DNA of 18,759 nt from Lentisphaeria bacterium (GCA_016287975.1 JAEEXV010000398.1:1-18759); one strand, 5' to 3'; shown: positions 7,661 through 15,536, counted from the stretch's first letter. Translations and numbers: made by a program. The notes: generated by a model not told the origin, from the letters alone.

Positions 7661-10600
7661 TTAGCGCATCTTCGTGGCTTCGAGAATCATGCGGGCGTGC
7701 CAGTCGCGGCCGACGGGGATTTCGCAGGTGTTGAAGACGGGTTCGAAGGTGAGGATGGCGCCGCCCGCGAAGCTGACGAATCCGTGGAAGTCGACGGCGG
7801 GGGCGAGGGTGACCTTGAGGGCGACCTTGCCGTCGGCGGTGACGAAGGTGGCTTCGGGCTTGGCGATTTCGACGACGCGGCGCTGGGAGCGATAGTCGGG
7901 GGACTTCCCGAAGAGCACCCTGAGGACCTCCTCGTTGGCGGGGGACTGCGCCAGTTTGTAGAGGACATGCCTGGTGGCCGCGGGGACGACCAGCGGCTTG
8001 CCGTCGGCGGCGGTGAAGCGTGCGGTGCCTGGGGCGCCGTTGGCGCTCTGCATGGGGCCAGGGAGGTTCTGGTAGCGGTATGCGAAGCGGATGGTGTCGT
8101 TGTAGGGGTTGCGGAAGGTGGAGTCGATCTGCACACGGTCGGCGGTGAAGGCGATGCGCTTGACCAGGACGGCGCGGTCATACTGCGGGGCGTCGTTGAC
8201 GTTGAGGGTGCGGGTGAACTCGAGGGCGACGCCGCCAGGGATGGCCTCGGCCTTGGTCAGCTGGAAGGGGCGGTTGAAGCGGACGGGCGGCACCCACGGG
8301 CCGTCCATCCCCAGGCCCATGCCGTCGTCTCCGCAGCAGAGTTCGCGGCCGTTGAATCGCCAGGATGCGAGGAAGGCACCGCGGTCGGGGTCGAGTTTCC
8401 AGACGCTGTCGCCGCACTGGATGGTGAGGATGGTGCGGTCGGAGGAGCCGCCAGTGGCGAGGGTGTCGTAGGAACTGACGCGCTCGGTGGGGCGGGCGGC
8501 GCCCTTGACGACGGTCGCGGAGATGGCGACGCCAGGCGCGCGGAAGCCCTGGAGCAGTTTCACGTCGGCGGGCGTCTCGGCGGGCTTGGCCTGGGCGTTG
8601 ACGAAGGCGTTTTCCTCGGCGGCGGCCTTGGTGATGGCGGGCAGGCGCCTGGCGAGCAGCGCGCGGACCTCGGCGGCGGAGAGGGCGCCTTTGGGCGCGG
8701 CGGTGTCGGCGGTCGGCTCGACGAGATAGAAGCGCCAGCGCAGGGCGGGGGCGTGGAGGACGAGGGCGCCGCCCTTCGCGAGCTGGGCGCCCGTGAAGTT
8801 CCTGCCCTGCCCGTCGGCGAAGGCGGTTCCCGAGACGGCGTCGCGCACGAGGTAGCGCTGGTTCGGCTGGAGGCCTGCGAGCGGCGCGGTGAAGAAGGCC
8901 TCGCCGTATTCCCAGAAGTTTCCGACAGCGAGGCAGAGGCCGCCGTCCCTGGCGAAGGGGACGACCTGCAGGGAGGAGATGGGGCGGTCGGGGGCGTTGA
9001 GTTCGGCGTAGAGCGGGCGCGGGAAGGGGGTGAGGAGTTCGACGGCGGGCTGCGGGAGCGCCTTGCCCTCCATCACGTAGCGCTCGGTGCGGGCGACGGC
9101 GGTGTTGGCGTCGGCGAGGGCCTTCCAGTAGCGGGCGTCATAGCCCGCGGGGAAGTAGTAGGGGGTGGAGCCCTGCCAGCCGCCGACGTAGACGCTCAGG
9201 GTGTCCATGGCGAGTTGCTCTGGGGAGACGAGCATGTTGACGCAGAGGCCGTTGGGGAAGGCGAGGAGTCTGGGGCGCTTCGCGGAGTCCTTGACGGCGA
9301 GGTCGAGGAAGCGGACGGCGCTGCGGGCCATGGTGAGCATGCGGATGCGGCTGCCTGGGAGGTCGCGCTTGAGGTCGCGCCAGTGGTGGGCGAGGTAGGG
9401 CCCCCAGGGGTTGATCCACTTGATGCGGTCGGCGTAGAAGCGGACGGCGAAGGCGTTGGTGTCGGTGAGGTTGAAGTCGCTGTCGAGGACGATGTCGCGG
9501 GTGATCATCGGCATGAAGCCCGAGCCCTTCTTGCCTGCGGCCTTGGCGATGGCGTTGATGTCCTTTTCGAAGGTCTCGAGGTAGAGGGCGTGCTGGTGGC
9601 TCTTGAAGTTGAGCCACTGGTTGCGGTATTTGGCCATGATGGCGGCGGGCCAGGCGGCCTCGACCTCGGCGGCGGGGAGTTTGGAGTAGGCGATGAAGTC
9701 CTTCTTGCAGTTGTCGCAGAAGCAGCCGCCCGAGGTCTGGGCGTGGCCAGGCTCCCAGTTGGACATGAAGTAGTCGCGCTGGCCGATCAGCTGGCGGATT
9801 TCGCCGAGGATGGTCTCCTGGTAGAAGGGGGTGCGGTAGATGACGGTGGTGGGGCAGTTGAGGTGGAAGCGCCCGTTGTAGTCGGAGACGGGCTTGCCGT
9901 CGACGCCGATGAAGTGGGTGTAGGCGGGGCGCTTGTCGGGGGGGATGGGGCAGGCGTAGCCGTTGGCGATGAAGCGGGAGCTGCCCAGGCAGGGGATGCC
10001 GTGGGAGTGGATGGCGTCGGTGACGTATTTTTCGCAGTTGAAGTTGAAGAAGACGTTGAAGCCCATTCCTGCGTATTCGCGGGCGAACTGGCGGAAGGCG
10101 TCTTGGGGGAGGAGGGTGTCGCGGGAGTCGTAGATGCCGCTCTGGAAGAGGCGTGGGCGCTCGCCGTGGATGGCGGGCATGACGCGGAGGAAGCAGGTCT
10201 TGACGGGGCCTTCATAGCCGTCGTCGAAGGCCTGGTAGGTCATCGGGTAGAGCTTGTCGGAGGGGGCGGCGTCGGTGGTGACGGCGAAGAGGAGTGGGAA
10301 GGAGCCCGCGTAGTCCTTGGCGGCGAGGATGTCCCAGCGGTATTCGCGGAAACCGAAGGTGCAGGTGTGGGAGCCGTCGGGGTTGGGCTGGTCGGAGAAG
10401 TAGTTGGCGAGGAGGAACGGTGCGGGGGCGACGTGGCGGAATGGCGGGGGGATGGTGACGCGGAGGCGCGGGTGGACGGCCTTTCGGGTGCTCTGGTTGA
10501 TGGGGAAGAAGGATACGAAGCCGATCTGTCCCTGGGGGATGTGGCACTGGTTGTCGAGGACGCCCATCGGGAAGAGGGTGGCGTCGAAGCCGTCGGGGGC

Positions 10601-11284
10601 GGTGGTCTCGACGAGGCCGACAATCTGGTATTCGACCTTGCCGAGGTTCTGGAGCCCGAAGTGGACGCGGAGGAAGGCGGTGCCCTCGGGGGTGCGGATG
10701 TCGTAGGTGAGTTCCTGCCAGGCGGGGGTGGGGATGGTGGTGACGTAGTTGGAGCGGACGCCAGGCACGTACTTGCGGTCGGGGCCGAAGTAGTCGACGG
10801 TGAGGACGGTGCGGTTGGCGGAGGCGGGTGCGGGGGTCTCGCCGCGCACGCGGTAGGTCAGGCGGTAGTTGCGGTTGGGCTGCACGGGCAGGGGCTGCGT
10901 CGGCATGAGCCGCGCGTGGTAGATGGGCATGCCGCGGTCGGTGCGGTACTGGTTGATGGAGGCGGGCGTCTCGATCGAATAGGTCGGCACGCCGCCCTCG
11001 ACGCGCGCGGACTGCTTGACGAGCGCGCGCATCTGCTTCTCCTTCTGCGCCCACTCGGCGTTCCAGCCGCCTGGGACGCTGCCGCGGTTGGCGCCGCTGC
11101 CGAGCGTCCAGTCGGTGATGGCGATCGGCAGCAGGTTCTTGCCGCCGCTCTTGGCGGCGGCGGCACGCTCGCGCGCGCCCTGGAAGAAGTCGACGCTGGT
11201 GAGGCCGCCAGAGGGCAGGGCGGAATCGGCGGCGGCGAAGAGCGCGGCGGCGGCGAGAAGCAGGATGGCGAGGGTGTTCTTCAT
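7661..11284 (-). CDS. Large secreted multidomain protein with glycosidase-like TIM barrel
   Basis: This 1207-residue protein begins with a Sec signal peptide (MKNTLAILLLAAAALFAAAD). Residues 25-370 are beta-rich, with a ligand-binding-like sandwich at 130-230 (YRLTYRVRGETPAP, then FLRVHFGLQNLGKVEYQ). A barrel-like region spans about 375-760. In it, NWEPGH (509-514) offers Glu511 as a candidate acid/base, followed directly by a CxCxxC cluster (Cys521, 523, 526), a combination seen in GH42-like and related glycosidase barrels where the cysteines bind metal. The remainder, to 1207, is again beta-rich. I cannot name a family, and a polysaccharide-active enzyme is an inference from fold cues. The ATG at 11284 has no Shine-Dalgarno sequence, and a 9-bp repeat block lies 26 bases upstream. 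A hairpin follows the stop codon. No CCGG occurs in its 3.6 kb. Confidence 0.8.
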   Translation of the reverse strand: MKNTLAILLLAAAALFAAADSALPSGGLTSVDFFQGARERAAAAKSGGKNLLPIAITDWTLGSGANRGSVPGGWNAEWAQKEKQMRALVKQSARVEGGVPTYSIETPASINQYRTDRGMPIYHARLMPTQPLPVQPNRNYRLTYRVRGETPAPASANRTVLTVDYFGPDRKYVPGVRSNYVTTIPTPAWQELTYDIRTPEGTAFLRVHFGLQNLGKVEYQIVGLVETTAPDGFDATLFPMGVLDNQCHIPQGQIGFVSFFPINQSTRKAVHPRLRVTIPPPFRHVAPAPFLLANYFSDQPNPDGSHTCTFGFREYRWDILAAKDYAGSFPLLFAVTTDAAPSDKLYPMTYQAFDDGYEGPVKTCFLRVMPAIHGERPRLFQSGIYDSRDTLLPQDAFRQFAREYAGMGFNVFFNFNCEKYVTDAIHSHGIPCLGSSRFIANGYACPIPPDKRPAYTHFIGVDGKPVSDYNGRFHLNCPTTVIYRTPFYQETILGEIRQLIGQRDYFMSNWEPGHAQTSGGCFCDNCKKDFIAYSKLPAAEVEAAWPAAIMAKYRNQWLNFKSHQHALYLETFEKDINAIAKAAGKKGSGFMPMITRDIVLDSDFNLTDTNAFAVRFYADRIKWINPWGPYLAHHWRDLKRDLPGSRIRMLTMARSAVRFLDLAVKDSAKRPRLLAFPNGLCVNMLVSPEQLAMDTLSVYVGGWQGSTPYYFPAGYDARYWKALADANTAVARTERYVMEGKALPQPAVELLTPFPRPLYAELNAPDRPISSLQVVPFARDGGLCLAVGNFWEYGEAFFTAPLAGLQPNQRYLVRDAVSGTAFADGQGRNFTGAQLAKGGALVLHAPALRWRFYLVEPTADTAAPKGALSAAEVRALLARRLPAITKAAAEENAFVNAQAKPAETPADVKLLQGFRAPGVAISATVVKGAARPTERVSSYDTLATGGSSDRTILTIQCGDSVWKLDPDRGAFLASWRFNGRELCCGDDGMGLGMDGPWVPPVRFNRPFQLTKAEAIPGGVALEFTRTLNVNDAPQYDRAVLVKRIAFTADRVQIDSTFRNPYNDTIRFAYRYQNLPGPMQSANGAPGTARFTAADGKPLVVPAATRHVLYKLAQSPANEEVLRVLFGKSPDYRSQRRVVEIAKPEATFVTADGKVALKVTLAPAVDFHGFVSFAGGAILTFEPVFNTCEIPVGRDWHARMILEATKMR

Positions 11285-11309
11285 GGCGGGCGATTCAAGG
11301 GAGGGCGAA

Positions 11310-11359
11310 GGGATCGAAGGGATTGAAGGGATTGAAGGGATTGAAGGGATTGAAGGGAT
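11310..11359. repeat. 9-bp tandem repeat block 3 (GGGATTGAA)
   Basis: Five units and a half: GGGATCGAA, then four GGGATTGAA, then GGGAT. The block begins 26 bases upstream of the start codon of the minus-strand gene 7661-11284 and ends 19 bases before the stop of the gene upstream. Confidence 0.95.
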
Positions 11360-11377
11360 GGTGGGCGGTGGGCAGGG

Positions 11378-12559
11378 TTAGATTTCGATTCCGAGTGCCT
11401 TTGCCTTGTAGAATGCGGCGGCGGGGTAGAGGGGGGCGTAGGTGGTGTGGCGGGTGAGGTCGAGTTTGCCGATGACGAAGCGGAAGAGGCGGCGCTGCAG
11501 GTCGGTCACGTTGCGCAGGCTCTCGGGGAGGAGCAGGGTGTTGAGGAGGCTCTCGCCGCATTCGCGGATGGGGTGGTACGAGAGGCGGTAGGCCTCGGTC
11601 TTGTCGGGGATGAAATGCCCGCAGCCTGGAATGGAGGTTCCGTGGTGGACGTCGCGCCAGTTACCAGGGAGGGCGCTGAAGTCGGTGGCGTAGCTTTCGT
11701 CGACGGCGCGCAGCAGGTTGAAGCGGGAGTATTCGTCGATGAGGCGCATGACGGCGAGGCATTTCTCGCGTGCGGCGGCGTCGGGCTCGACGTCATGGAG
11801 GAGGCGGATGCTGCAGAGCATCTGGAGGAGCGCGTAGCTGTGGTAGGAGTGGTCGCCGAGGCCGAGGCTCTGCGCCAGGGCGTCGTCGCGCCACTGGAGG
11901 CAGCACTGGCGCCAATGGTCGTCGCCAGTGACATCCCAGGCGGCGGCGTAGGCCATGGGGAGGCGTGCGGCCTCGTGGGCGTTCACGTGGGCCATCTTGC
12001 AGACGGAGGAGCGGGGTTCGCCGAAGTCGCCTCGGGGGAGGGTCCAGTTGTTTTCCTCGGTGACGTAGGTCTCGAAGAAGCGGGCGACCTCGACGAGGAG
12101 GCGCGCGCACTCGGCCTTTGCTTCGGCAGAGGCGAGCGTCGAGTGGAAGTAGCGCCAGAGGCCGTAGATGAAGTGAGTGTACTGGTCGCGGGAACTCTCG
12201 GGGAAGAAGCTTTTGCCGTCGATGGGCGAGACGCTGCGCGCGACGAAGCCAGGGACGCCCGCGACCTCGGCGCAGCGCCTGAGCCCCGCGAAGATCTTCG
12301 CGGCCCACTCGGCGTCGCCCAGGTCGATGTACATGTCGAGGGCGACGCCGCCGTTGATGACCGAATCCTCCATGCCCGCGGCCCAGCCGCAGGGGTTCGG
12401 GAGACGTTGCGCGATCTCCTCGGGCGTCGGCAGGTGGTCGAAGTACTTCCCTGGCTCCAGCGAGGAGCGGTAGTCGTAGATGAGGCTCATCTTCGGGACG
12501 AAGAGAACCGTCTCGATGTACTGGCGGCACTGGGCGATGCTGGCGGTGAAGTCGTTCAT
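11378..12559 (-). CDS. (alpha/alpha)6-barrel-like cytoplasmic protein coupled to the GntR regulator
   Basis: This 393-residue protein has no signal peptide. It is mainly helical, with repeated helix pairs and conserved-looking loops (GWAAGMEDSVINGG at 58-71, SRDQYTHFIYGLWRYF at 123-138, HVNAHEAARLPMAYAAAWD, GDHSYHSYALLQML). Length and pattern suggest an (alpha/alpha)6 six-hairpin enzyme such as unsaturated glucuronyl hydrolases or sugar epimerases, but I do not see the signature residues of GH88/GH105 or of N-acylglucosamine 2-epimerase. Its ATG overlaps the stop codon of the upstream GntR gene in ATGA (12559-12556), so the two are translationally coupled and the enzyme is probably controlled by that regulator. 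A role in uronate or sialic-acid-type sugar breakdown is inference. Confidence 0.82.
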   Translation of the reverse strand: MNDFTASIAQCRQYIETVLFVPKMSLIYDYRSSLEPGKYFDHLPTPEEIAQRLPNPCGWAAGMEDSVINGGVALDMYIDLGDAEWAAKIFAGLRRCAEVAGVPGFVARSVSPIDGKSFFPESSRDQYTHFIYGLWRYFHSTLASAEAKAECARLLVEVARFFETYVTEENNWTLPRGDFGEPRSSVCKMAHVNAHEAARLPMAYAAAWDVTGDDHWRQCCLQWRDDALAQSLGLGDHSYHSYALLQMLCSIRLLHDVEPDAAAREKCLAVMRLIDEYSRFNLLRAVDESYATDFSALPGNWRDVHHGTSIPGCGHFIPDKTEAYRLSYHPIRECGESLLNTLLLPESLRNVTDLQRRLFRFVIGKLDLTRHTTYAPLYPAAAFYKAKALGIEI

Positions 12560-13248
12560 GGCTTGCGGGCGGATTTTGCCTTGGACGGCGCGTCCTTGGC
12601 GTTTTTTATGGAAGGATGGAGGAAGTCGGTGGCATCTATGCCGTCGGTCGCATTGTTGAAATGCTTGCTGTGCAGGATTTTCGCGGCTTTCGCGGCGTCC
12701 TTGGCGCGGAGCGCCTCGAAGACCTCGCGGTGGGTCTTGTGCGCGCCGACGGTGCGCTCTGGGGAGGGCAGGATGGCGGGGTGGGTCTGGATGACGATCA
12801 GGTTGTACATCTTCTGCAGGAAGACATCGTGCGCCGCGTTCACCAGCGCGTGGTGGAAGGCGGAATCCAGCACGGGATAGTCCGCCCAGCGCTTCTCCGC
12901 GATCACCTTGTCCGAATCCTCCAGGATCAGCATCATCCGCAGGATGTCCTCCCGCGTCGCCCGCGTCTCCGCCAGCCGCAGGGCCTCGCACTCGATCGCG
13001 CTGCGGATGCTGTAGTATGTCTTCAAGGTCGTCTTGCTGTAGTCCACCCGACGGTAGCCGCGCTTCGGCAGGCACTCCAGCACTCCCTCCCCCTCGAACT
13101 GCAGCAGGATCTTCCGCGCCGAACTGCGGTTCAGACCAAAGCGCTCCGCAATGCTCCGCTCGCTCACAAACGACTCCTGCGCCGTGTGGTTCAGGGTCGA
13201 GATGTAGCGTCGGATCTCCGACAGCATCTGCAGGTCTTCGTCACTCAT
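12556..13248 (-). CDS. GntR-family transcriptional regulator, FadR/FCD subfamily
   Basis: This 230-residue protein has an N-terminal winged helix (about 8-68), including SERSIAERFGLNRSSARKIL and GVLECLPKRGYRRV. The C-terminal FCD effector domain (about 75-200) has the metal/ligand pattern DSAFH (Asp128, His132), His173 in THREVFEAL and His193/196 in ILHSKHF. FCD regulators usually respond to sugar acids or organic acids; NanR and UxuR belong here. The Lys-rich tail after 210 is extra. A promoter with TTGACA and a near-palindrome at 13347-13357 lie upstream, which suggests autoregulation. The ATG at 13248 has no clear Shine-Dalgarno sequence. It is the first gene of a two-gene unit with 11378-12559. 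Confidence 0.92.
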   Translation of the reverse strand: MSDEDLQMLSEIRRYISTLNHTAQESFVSERSIAERFGLNRSSARKILLQFEGEGVLECLPKRGYRRVDYSKTTLKTYYSIRSAIECEALRLAETRATREDILRMMLILEDSDKVIAEKRWADYPVLDSAFHHALVNAAHDVFLQKMYNLIVIQTHPAILPSPERTVGAHKTHREVFEALRAKDAAKAAKILHSKHFNNATDGIDATDFLHPSIKNAKDAPSKAKSARKP

Positions 13249-13305
13249 GGGGGATTGGAAAAAGGCGGGAAAGAAAATTGCAAGAGCGGGGTGCGCACTT
13301 CTTTT

Positions 13306-13325
13306 CCCGGCGAAGAATCGCCGGG
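13306..13325. other. Hairpin in the leader of the GntR operon
   Basis: CCCGGCGA, loop AGAA, TCGCCGGG forms a perfect 8-bp stem. It lies between the predicted transcription start (near 13357) and the GntR start codon at 13248. It is similar in plan to the hairpin at 7636-7656 (CCGGCGAA at the turn). It may be a dispersed element or a leader structure. Confidence 0.6.
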
Positions 13326-13346
13326 CACGGAACCCATTCTGGAAAT

Positions 13347-13357
13347 CTGGTTACCAG
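13347..13357. promoter_or_regulatory. Candidate operator CTGGTTACCAG of the FCD-GntR regulator
   Basis: An 11-bp dyad with one central base (CTGGT-T-ACCAG). The TGGT-N-ACCA half-site arrangement resembles operators of FadR-type GntR proteins (FadR: TGGTnnGACCA). It lies immediately downstream of the predicted -10 box of the GntR gene, where a bound repressor would block initiation. A second copy is at 14542-14552. Confidence 0.65.
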
Positions 13358-13364
13358 TTGCCAT

Positions 13365-13392
13365 AATGTAACGGGTGGTGCGGAAATGTCAA
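13365..13392 (-). promoter_or_regulatory. Predicted promoter of the GntR/(alpha/alpha)6 operon
   Basis: On the minus strand a perfect TTGACA (13392-13387) is followed after 16 bases by TACATT (13370-13365); a CATTAT at 18 bases spacing is an alternative. Transcription would start near 13357, inside the dyad at 13347-13357, and leave a leader of roughly 110 bases containing the 13306-13325 hairpin. Confidence 0.6.
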
Positions 13393-13424
13393 ATGGGGGC
13401 GGGGATGAAAATGGAGTGGCGTGG

Positions 13425-14501
13425 CTATTGGAGGGCGGCGCCGATCATTTCGGGGGTTCGGACGCGGGCGAGGACGCCGTCGTTCGTTGGGATGCCGTTC
13501 CATCCGAGGAAGATATTTCGCATGGAGGCGATTTCGTCGTCGGTGATGCCGATGGTTCGGAGGTAGTTTTCGGCCTGTTGCATGAGGTTTCCGCCGTTTG
13601 GGGAGGATGCGGCGATGCGCTGGAGCCAGGCCTGGAGATAGGGGATGGTTCTGGCGCGCGGGAAGAAGGAGAGCGAGCTGAGTTCGTATTCGGTGAAGAT
13701 CTGCTCCTCGCCCATTCCGAGGATTGCCTGGAGGAGGATGACGACCTCGCCAGTGCGGTCGATGCCGCCGCTGCAGTGGCAGTAGACGGGATAGAGTTTC
13801 GGGTCGGCGAGGGCGCGGAAGGTGTCGCGCCAGAGGTCGTTCTGTTCGTTGGTGAAGGGCTTGTAGGCGTTGATGTGATAGCGGCGCCATGCGATGTCCG
13901 CGCCCAGTTCGGATTCCCGCTGGTCTCCGACCTGGGTTTCGTAGCGCAGGTCGAGGTCGCAGCGGATGCCGAGCGCCTCGCGCAGGAAGCGTCGGTTGGC
14001 CTCGCCGAAGGGCTGGAAGAAGGAGAAGGCGGAGCCGCGGTAGAGGAGGCCCTGGCGCACGCGGCCGCCGAAGGCGCTCGGGGCGCCGCCGATGTCCCGC
14101 ACATTCACTGGCCCTGCGGGCAGGGGGTCGGGGAGGGCGATCAGGCGCGGCGTCGCCGCCGTGCGGAAGTCCGCCTCGGCGGCGGCGCCTGCGGCGTCCG
14201 TCACGCGCCAATGGTATCGGGTCGCGACGTGGAGGTTGAAGAGCGCGGCGCGGGGTTCGGCCAGCCCGTCGAGCGTCCTGGCGGGCGCGTCGGGGGAGGT
14301 GACCTCCAGACGGTAGGGGGCGGCGCCGCCCTGCCACGCGAAACGGACGGGCTCGGGGAAGTGGACATCCTCCGCGATGCCGTAGCCCTCCCCGTCGCGC
14401 GGCGTCAGCGTGCGGGCCAGCAAAATGTTCTTCCAGTCCTCGTCCAGCAGGGACACCGCCATCCCCGACAGGGGGGACGACAACGACAATCCAGCGCTCA
14501 T
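13425..14501 (-). CDS. Tyrosine-phosphatase-superfamily protein (Y_phosphatase3-like) with N-terminal beta domain
   Basis: The 358-residue protein carries the cysteine-phosphatase loop HCSGGIDRTG, HCx5R with catalytic Cys243 and Arg249. It also has NVRDIGG (133-139), LLYRGS (152-157) and CDLDLR, as in bacterial Y_phosphatase3 (PtpB-type) enzymes. Residues about 45-115 look like a fibronectin-III/sugar-binding-like beta domain (RFAWQGGAAPYRLEVTS, RYHWRVTDAAG). There is no signal peptide, so it is cytoplasmic. The start at 14501 is chosen over the longer frame to 14630 because GGAGG lies ten bases upstream and the longer frame would cross the divergent promoter. It lies between the GntR operon and the divergent aldolase gene. 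The substrate could be a phosphosugar, a phospholipid or a protein; context favours a sugar-linked role, but that is inference. Confidence 0.87.
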   Translation of the reverse strand: MSAGLSLSSPLSGMAVSLLDEDWKNILLARTLTPRDGEGYGIAEDVHFPEPVRFAWQGGAAPYRLEVTSPDAPARTLDGLAEPRAALFNLHVATRYHWRVTDAAGAAAEADFRTAATPRLIALPDPLPAGPVNVRDIGGAPSAFGGRVRQGLLYRGSAFSFFQPFGEANRRFLREALGIRCDLDLRYETQVGDQRESELGADIAWRRYHINAYKPFTNEQNDLWRDTFRALADPKLYPVYCHCSGGIDRTGEVVILLQAILGMGEEQIFTEYELSSLSFFPRARTIPYLQAWLQRIAASSPNGGNLMQQAENYLRTIGITDDEIASMRNIFLGWNGIPTNDGVLARVRTPEMIGAALQ

Positions 14502-14541
14502 GCGGCCACGGCCTCCATGTGAAATCACGTTTTCTGGCAAA

Positions 14542-14552
14542 CTGGTTACCAT
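14542..14552. promoter_or_regulatory. Second candidate GntR operator, CTGGTTACCAT
   Basis: Ten of eleven bases match the dyad at 13347-13357, keeping the full TGGT-T-ACCA core. It lies in the 118-bp region between the divergent phosphatase (start 14501) and aldolase (start 14620) genes, just upstream of an AT-rich -10 region. One bound regulator could control both directions. Confidence 0.62.
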
Positions 14553-14558
14553 TCGGGT

Positions 14559-14569
14559 TAATATATTAT
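14559..14569. promoter_or_regulatory. AT-rich -10 region in the divergent phosphatase/aldolase promoter
   Basis: TAATATATTAT is the only AT-rich block in this intergenic region. It contains TATATT and TATTAT on the plus strand. The palindrome AATATATT (14560-14567) offers a -10 on either strand. No good -35 is visible at the right distance for the plus strand; the operator occupies that place, which may indicate an activated or occluded promoter. Confidence 0.45.
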
Positions 14570-14619
14570 GGCGCGGGACATTCCGCATCGGGTTTTCGAC
14601 ACAGAAGGAGAATGGTCGC

Positions 14620-15528
14620 ATGGCCGCCAAGCGAATCGAAGGGATTGTGACGCCAGTGGTGACGCCGTTGACGGCGGCGGGTGGATTGGATCGGGAAGGC
14701 GTCTTCCGCCATCAGGATTTTCTGCTGAGGCACGGCATCGCCGCGATCTTCGTGCTGGGGACGACGGGGGAGGGGCCCGCGCTGCCGCCGCCTCTGCGGG
14801 AGGAGATGATCCGCGCGTCGCGCGAGGCGACGGCGGGCCGCGCGCCGCTGCTGGTGGGGATATCGTCGGCGTCGGTGGAGGAATCGCTGTCGCTGGCGCG
14901 CTTCGCGGCGTCGGCGGGGGCGGAGGGCGTGGTGGCGGCGCCGCCGTGCTATCTGCCGCTGGAGGCGCCCGAACTGCTGGAGTTCTACCGCATCCTCGCC
15001 TCGGAGCAGCCGCTGCCGCTCTACATCTACAACATGCCCGCGATGACGAAGATCACGCTGCCGCCCGAACTGGTGATCCGCATCGCGGAACTCCCGAATG
15101 TCGTCGGCTACAAGGACAGCGCGGGGGACTTCGCCGCCTTCGAGGTCGTCGCGAAGGCCCTGCGCGGGCGCGACGACTTCTCGCTCTTCATGGGGCCGGA
15201 CGCGCTGCTGGGGCGGGCGCTGGCCGTCGGCGCGTGCGGCGGCGTGAACTCGGGCTCCAACGTGGCGCCTGGCTTCTTCACGGGGATGTACCAGGCGTCG
15301 CGGGCGGGGGACGCGGCGGCGGTCGCGCGGTGGCAGCGCGAGATCGAGGGGCTCCAGGCCATCTACCAGTTCCGCGAGAACATCTGCTGCGGCGTCGCGG
15401 CGGGCCTCAAGGCCGCCCTCGCGCGGCTCGGCCTCTGCGGCAATGCGCTCACCCGCCCCGCGCGTCCGCTGGAACCGAACGACACCGTCGACGCCTTCGT
15501 GCGCCATTGCCAAAGCCTCGACCTCTGA
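14620..15528 (+). CDS. N-acetylneuraminate lyase/dihydrodipicolinate synthase family aldolase
   Basis: This 302-residue class I aldolase has the family pattern GTTGEGP (47-53), a catalytic Tyr137 in YIYNMP and the Schiff-base Lys165 in VVGYKDSAGD. Such enzymes split or join 2-keto acids; family members include sialic acid lyase (NanA), DapA and 2-keto-3-deoxy sugar acid aldolases. The paired sialidase-fold gene and FCD regulator favour a catabolic 2-keto-sugar-acid aldolase over lysine synthesis, but the exact substrate is not readable here. The ATG at 14620 is preceded by AAGGAG at nine bases spacing. Frames extending to 14410 or beginning at 14568 are not supported. The next gene starts 8 bases after the stop, so the two form an operon. 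Confidence 0.93.
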   Translation: MAAKRIEGIVTPVVTPLTAAGGLDREGVFRHQDFLLRHGIAAIFVLGTTGEGPALPPPLREEMIRASREATAGRAPLLVGISSASVEESLSLARFAASAGAEGVVAAPPCYLPLEAPELLEFYRILASEQPLPLYIYNMPAMTKITLPPELVIRIAELPNVVGYKDSAGDFAAFEVVAKALRGRDDFSLFMGPDALLGRALAVGACGGVNSGSNVAPGFFTGMYQASRAGDAAAVARWQREIEGLQAIYQFRENICCGVAAGLKAALARLGLCGNALTRPARPLEPNDTVDAFVRHCQSLDL

Positions 15529-15536
15529 TCCGCGCC

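Noticed and set aside
7697..11326. 1209-codon open frame on the plus strand opposite the 1207-residue gene
   Set aside because: It is the antisense shadow of a GC-rich gene. Its translation is a low-complexity run of Val, Gly, Glu, Asp and Ala, while the minus strand has a signal peptide and folded-protein composition.
11659..11669. CAGTTACCAGG as a third GntR operator
   Set aside because: Only one half matches the dyad and it lies within the coding sequence for LPGNWRD; a chance match is likely.
14410..14619. Longer aldolase start at 14410
   Set aside because: The extra 70 codons overlap the divergent phosphatase gene and promoter. The ATG at 14620 has AAGGAG at ideal spacing.
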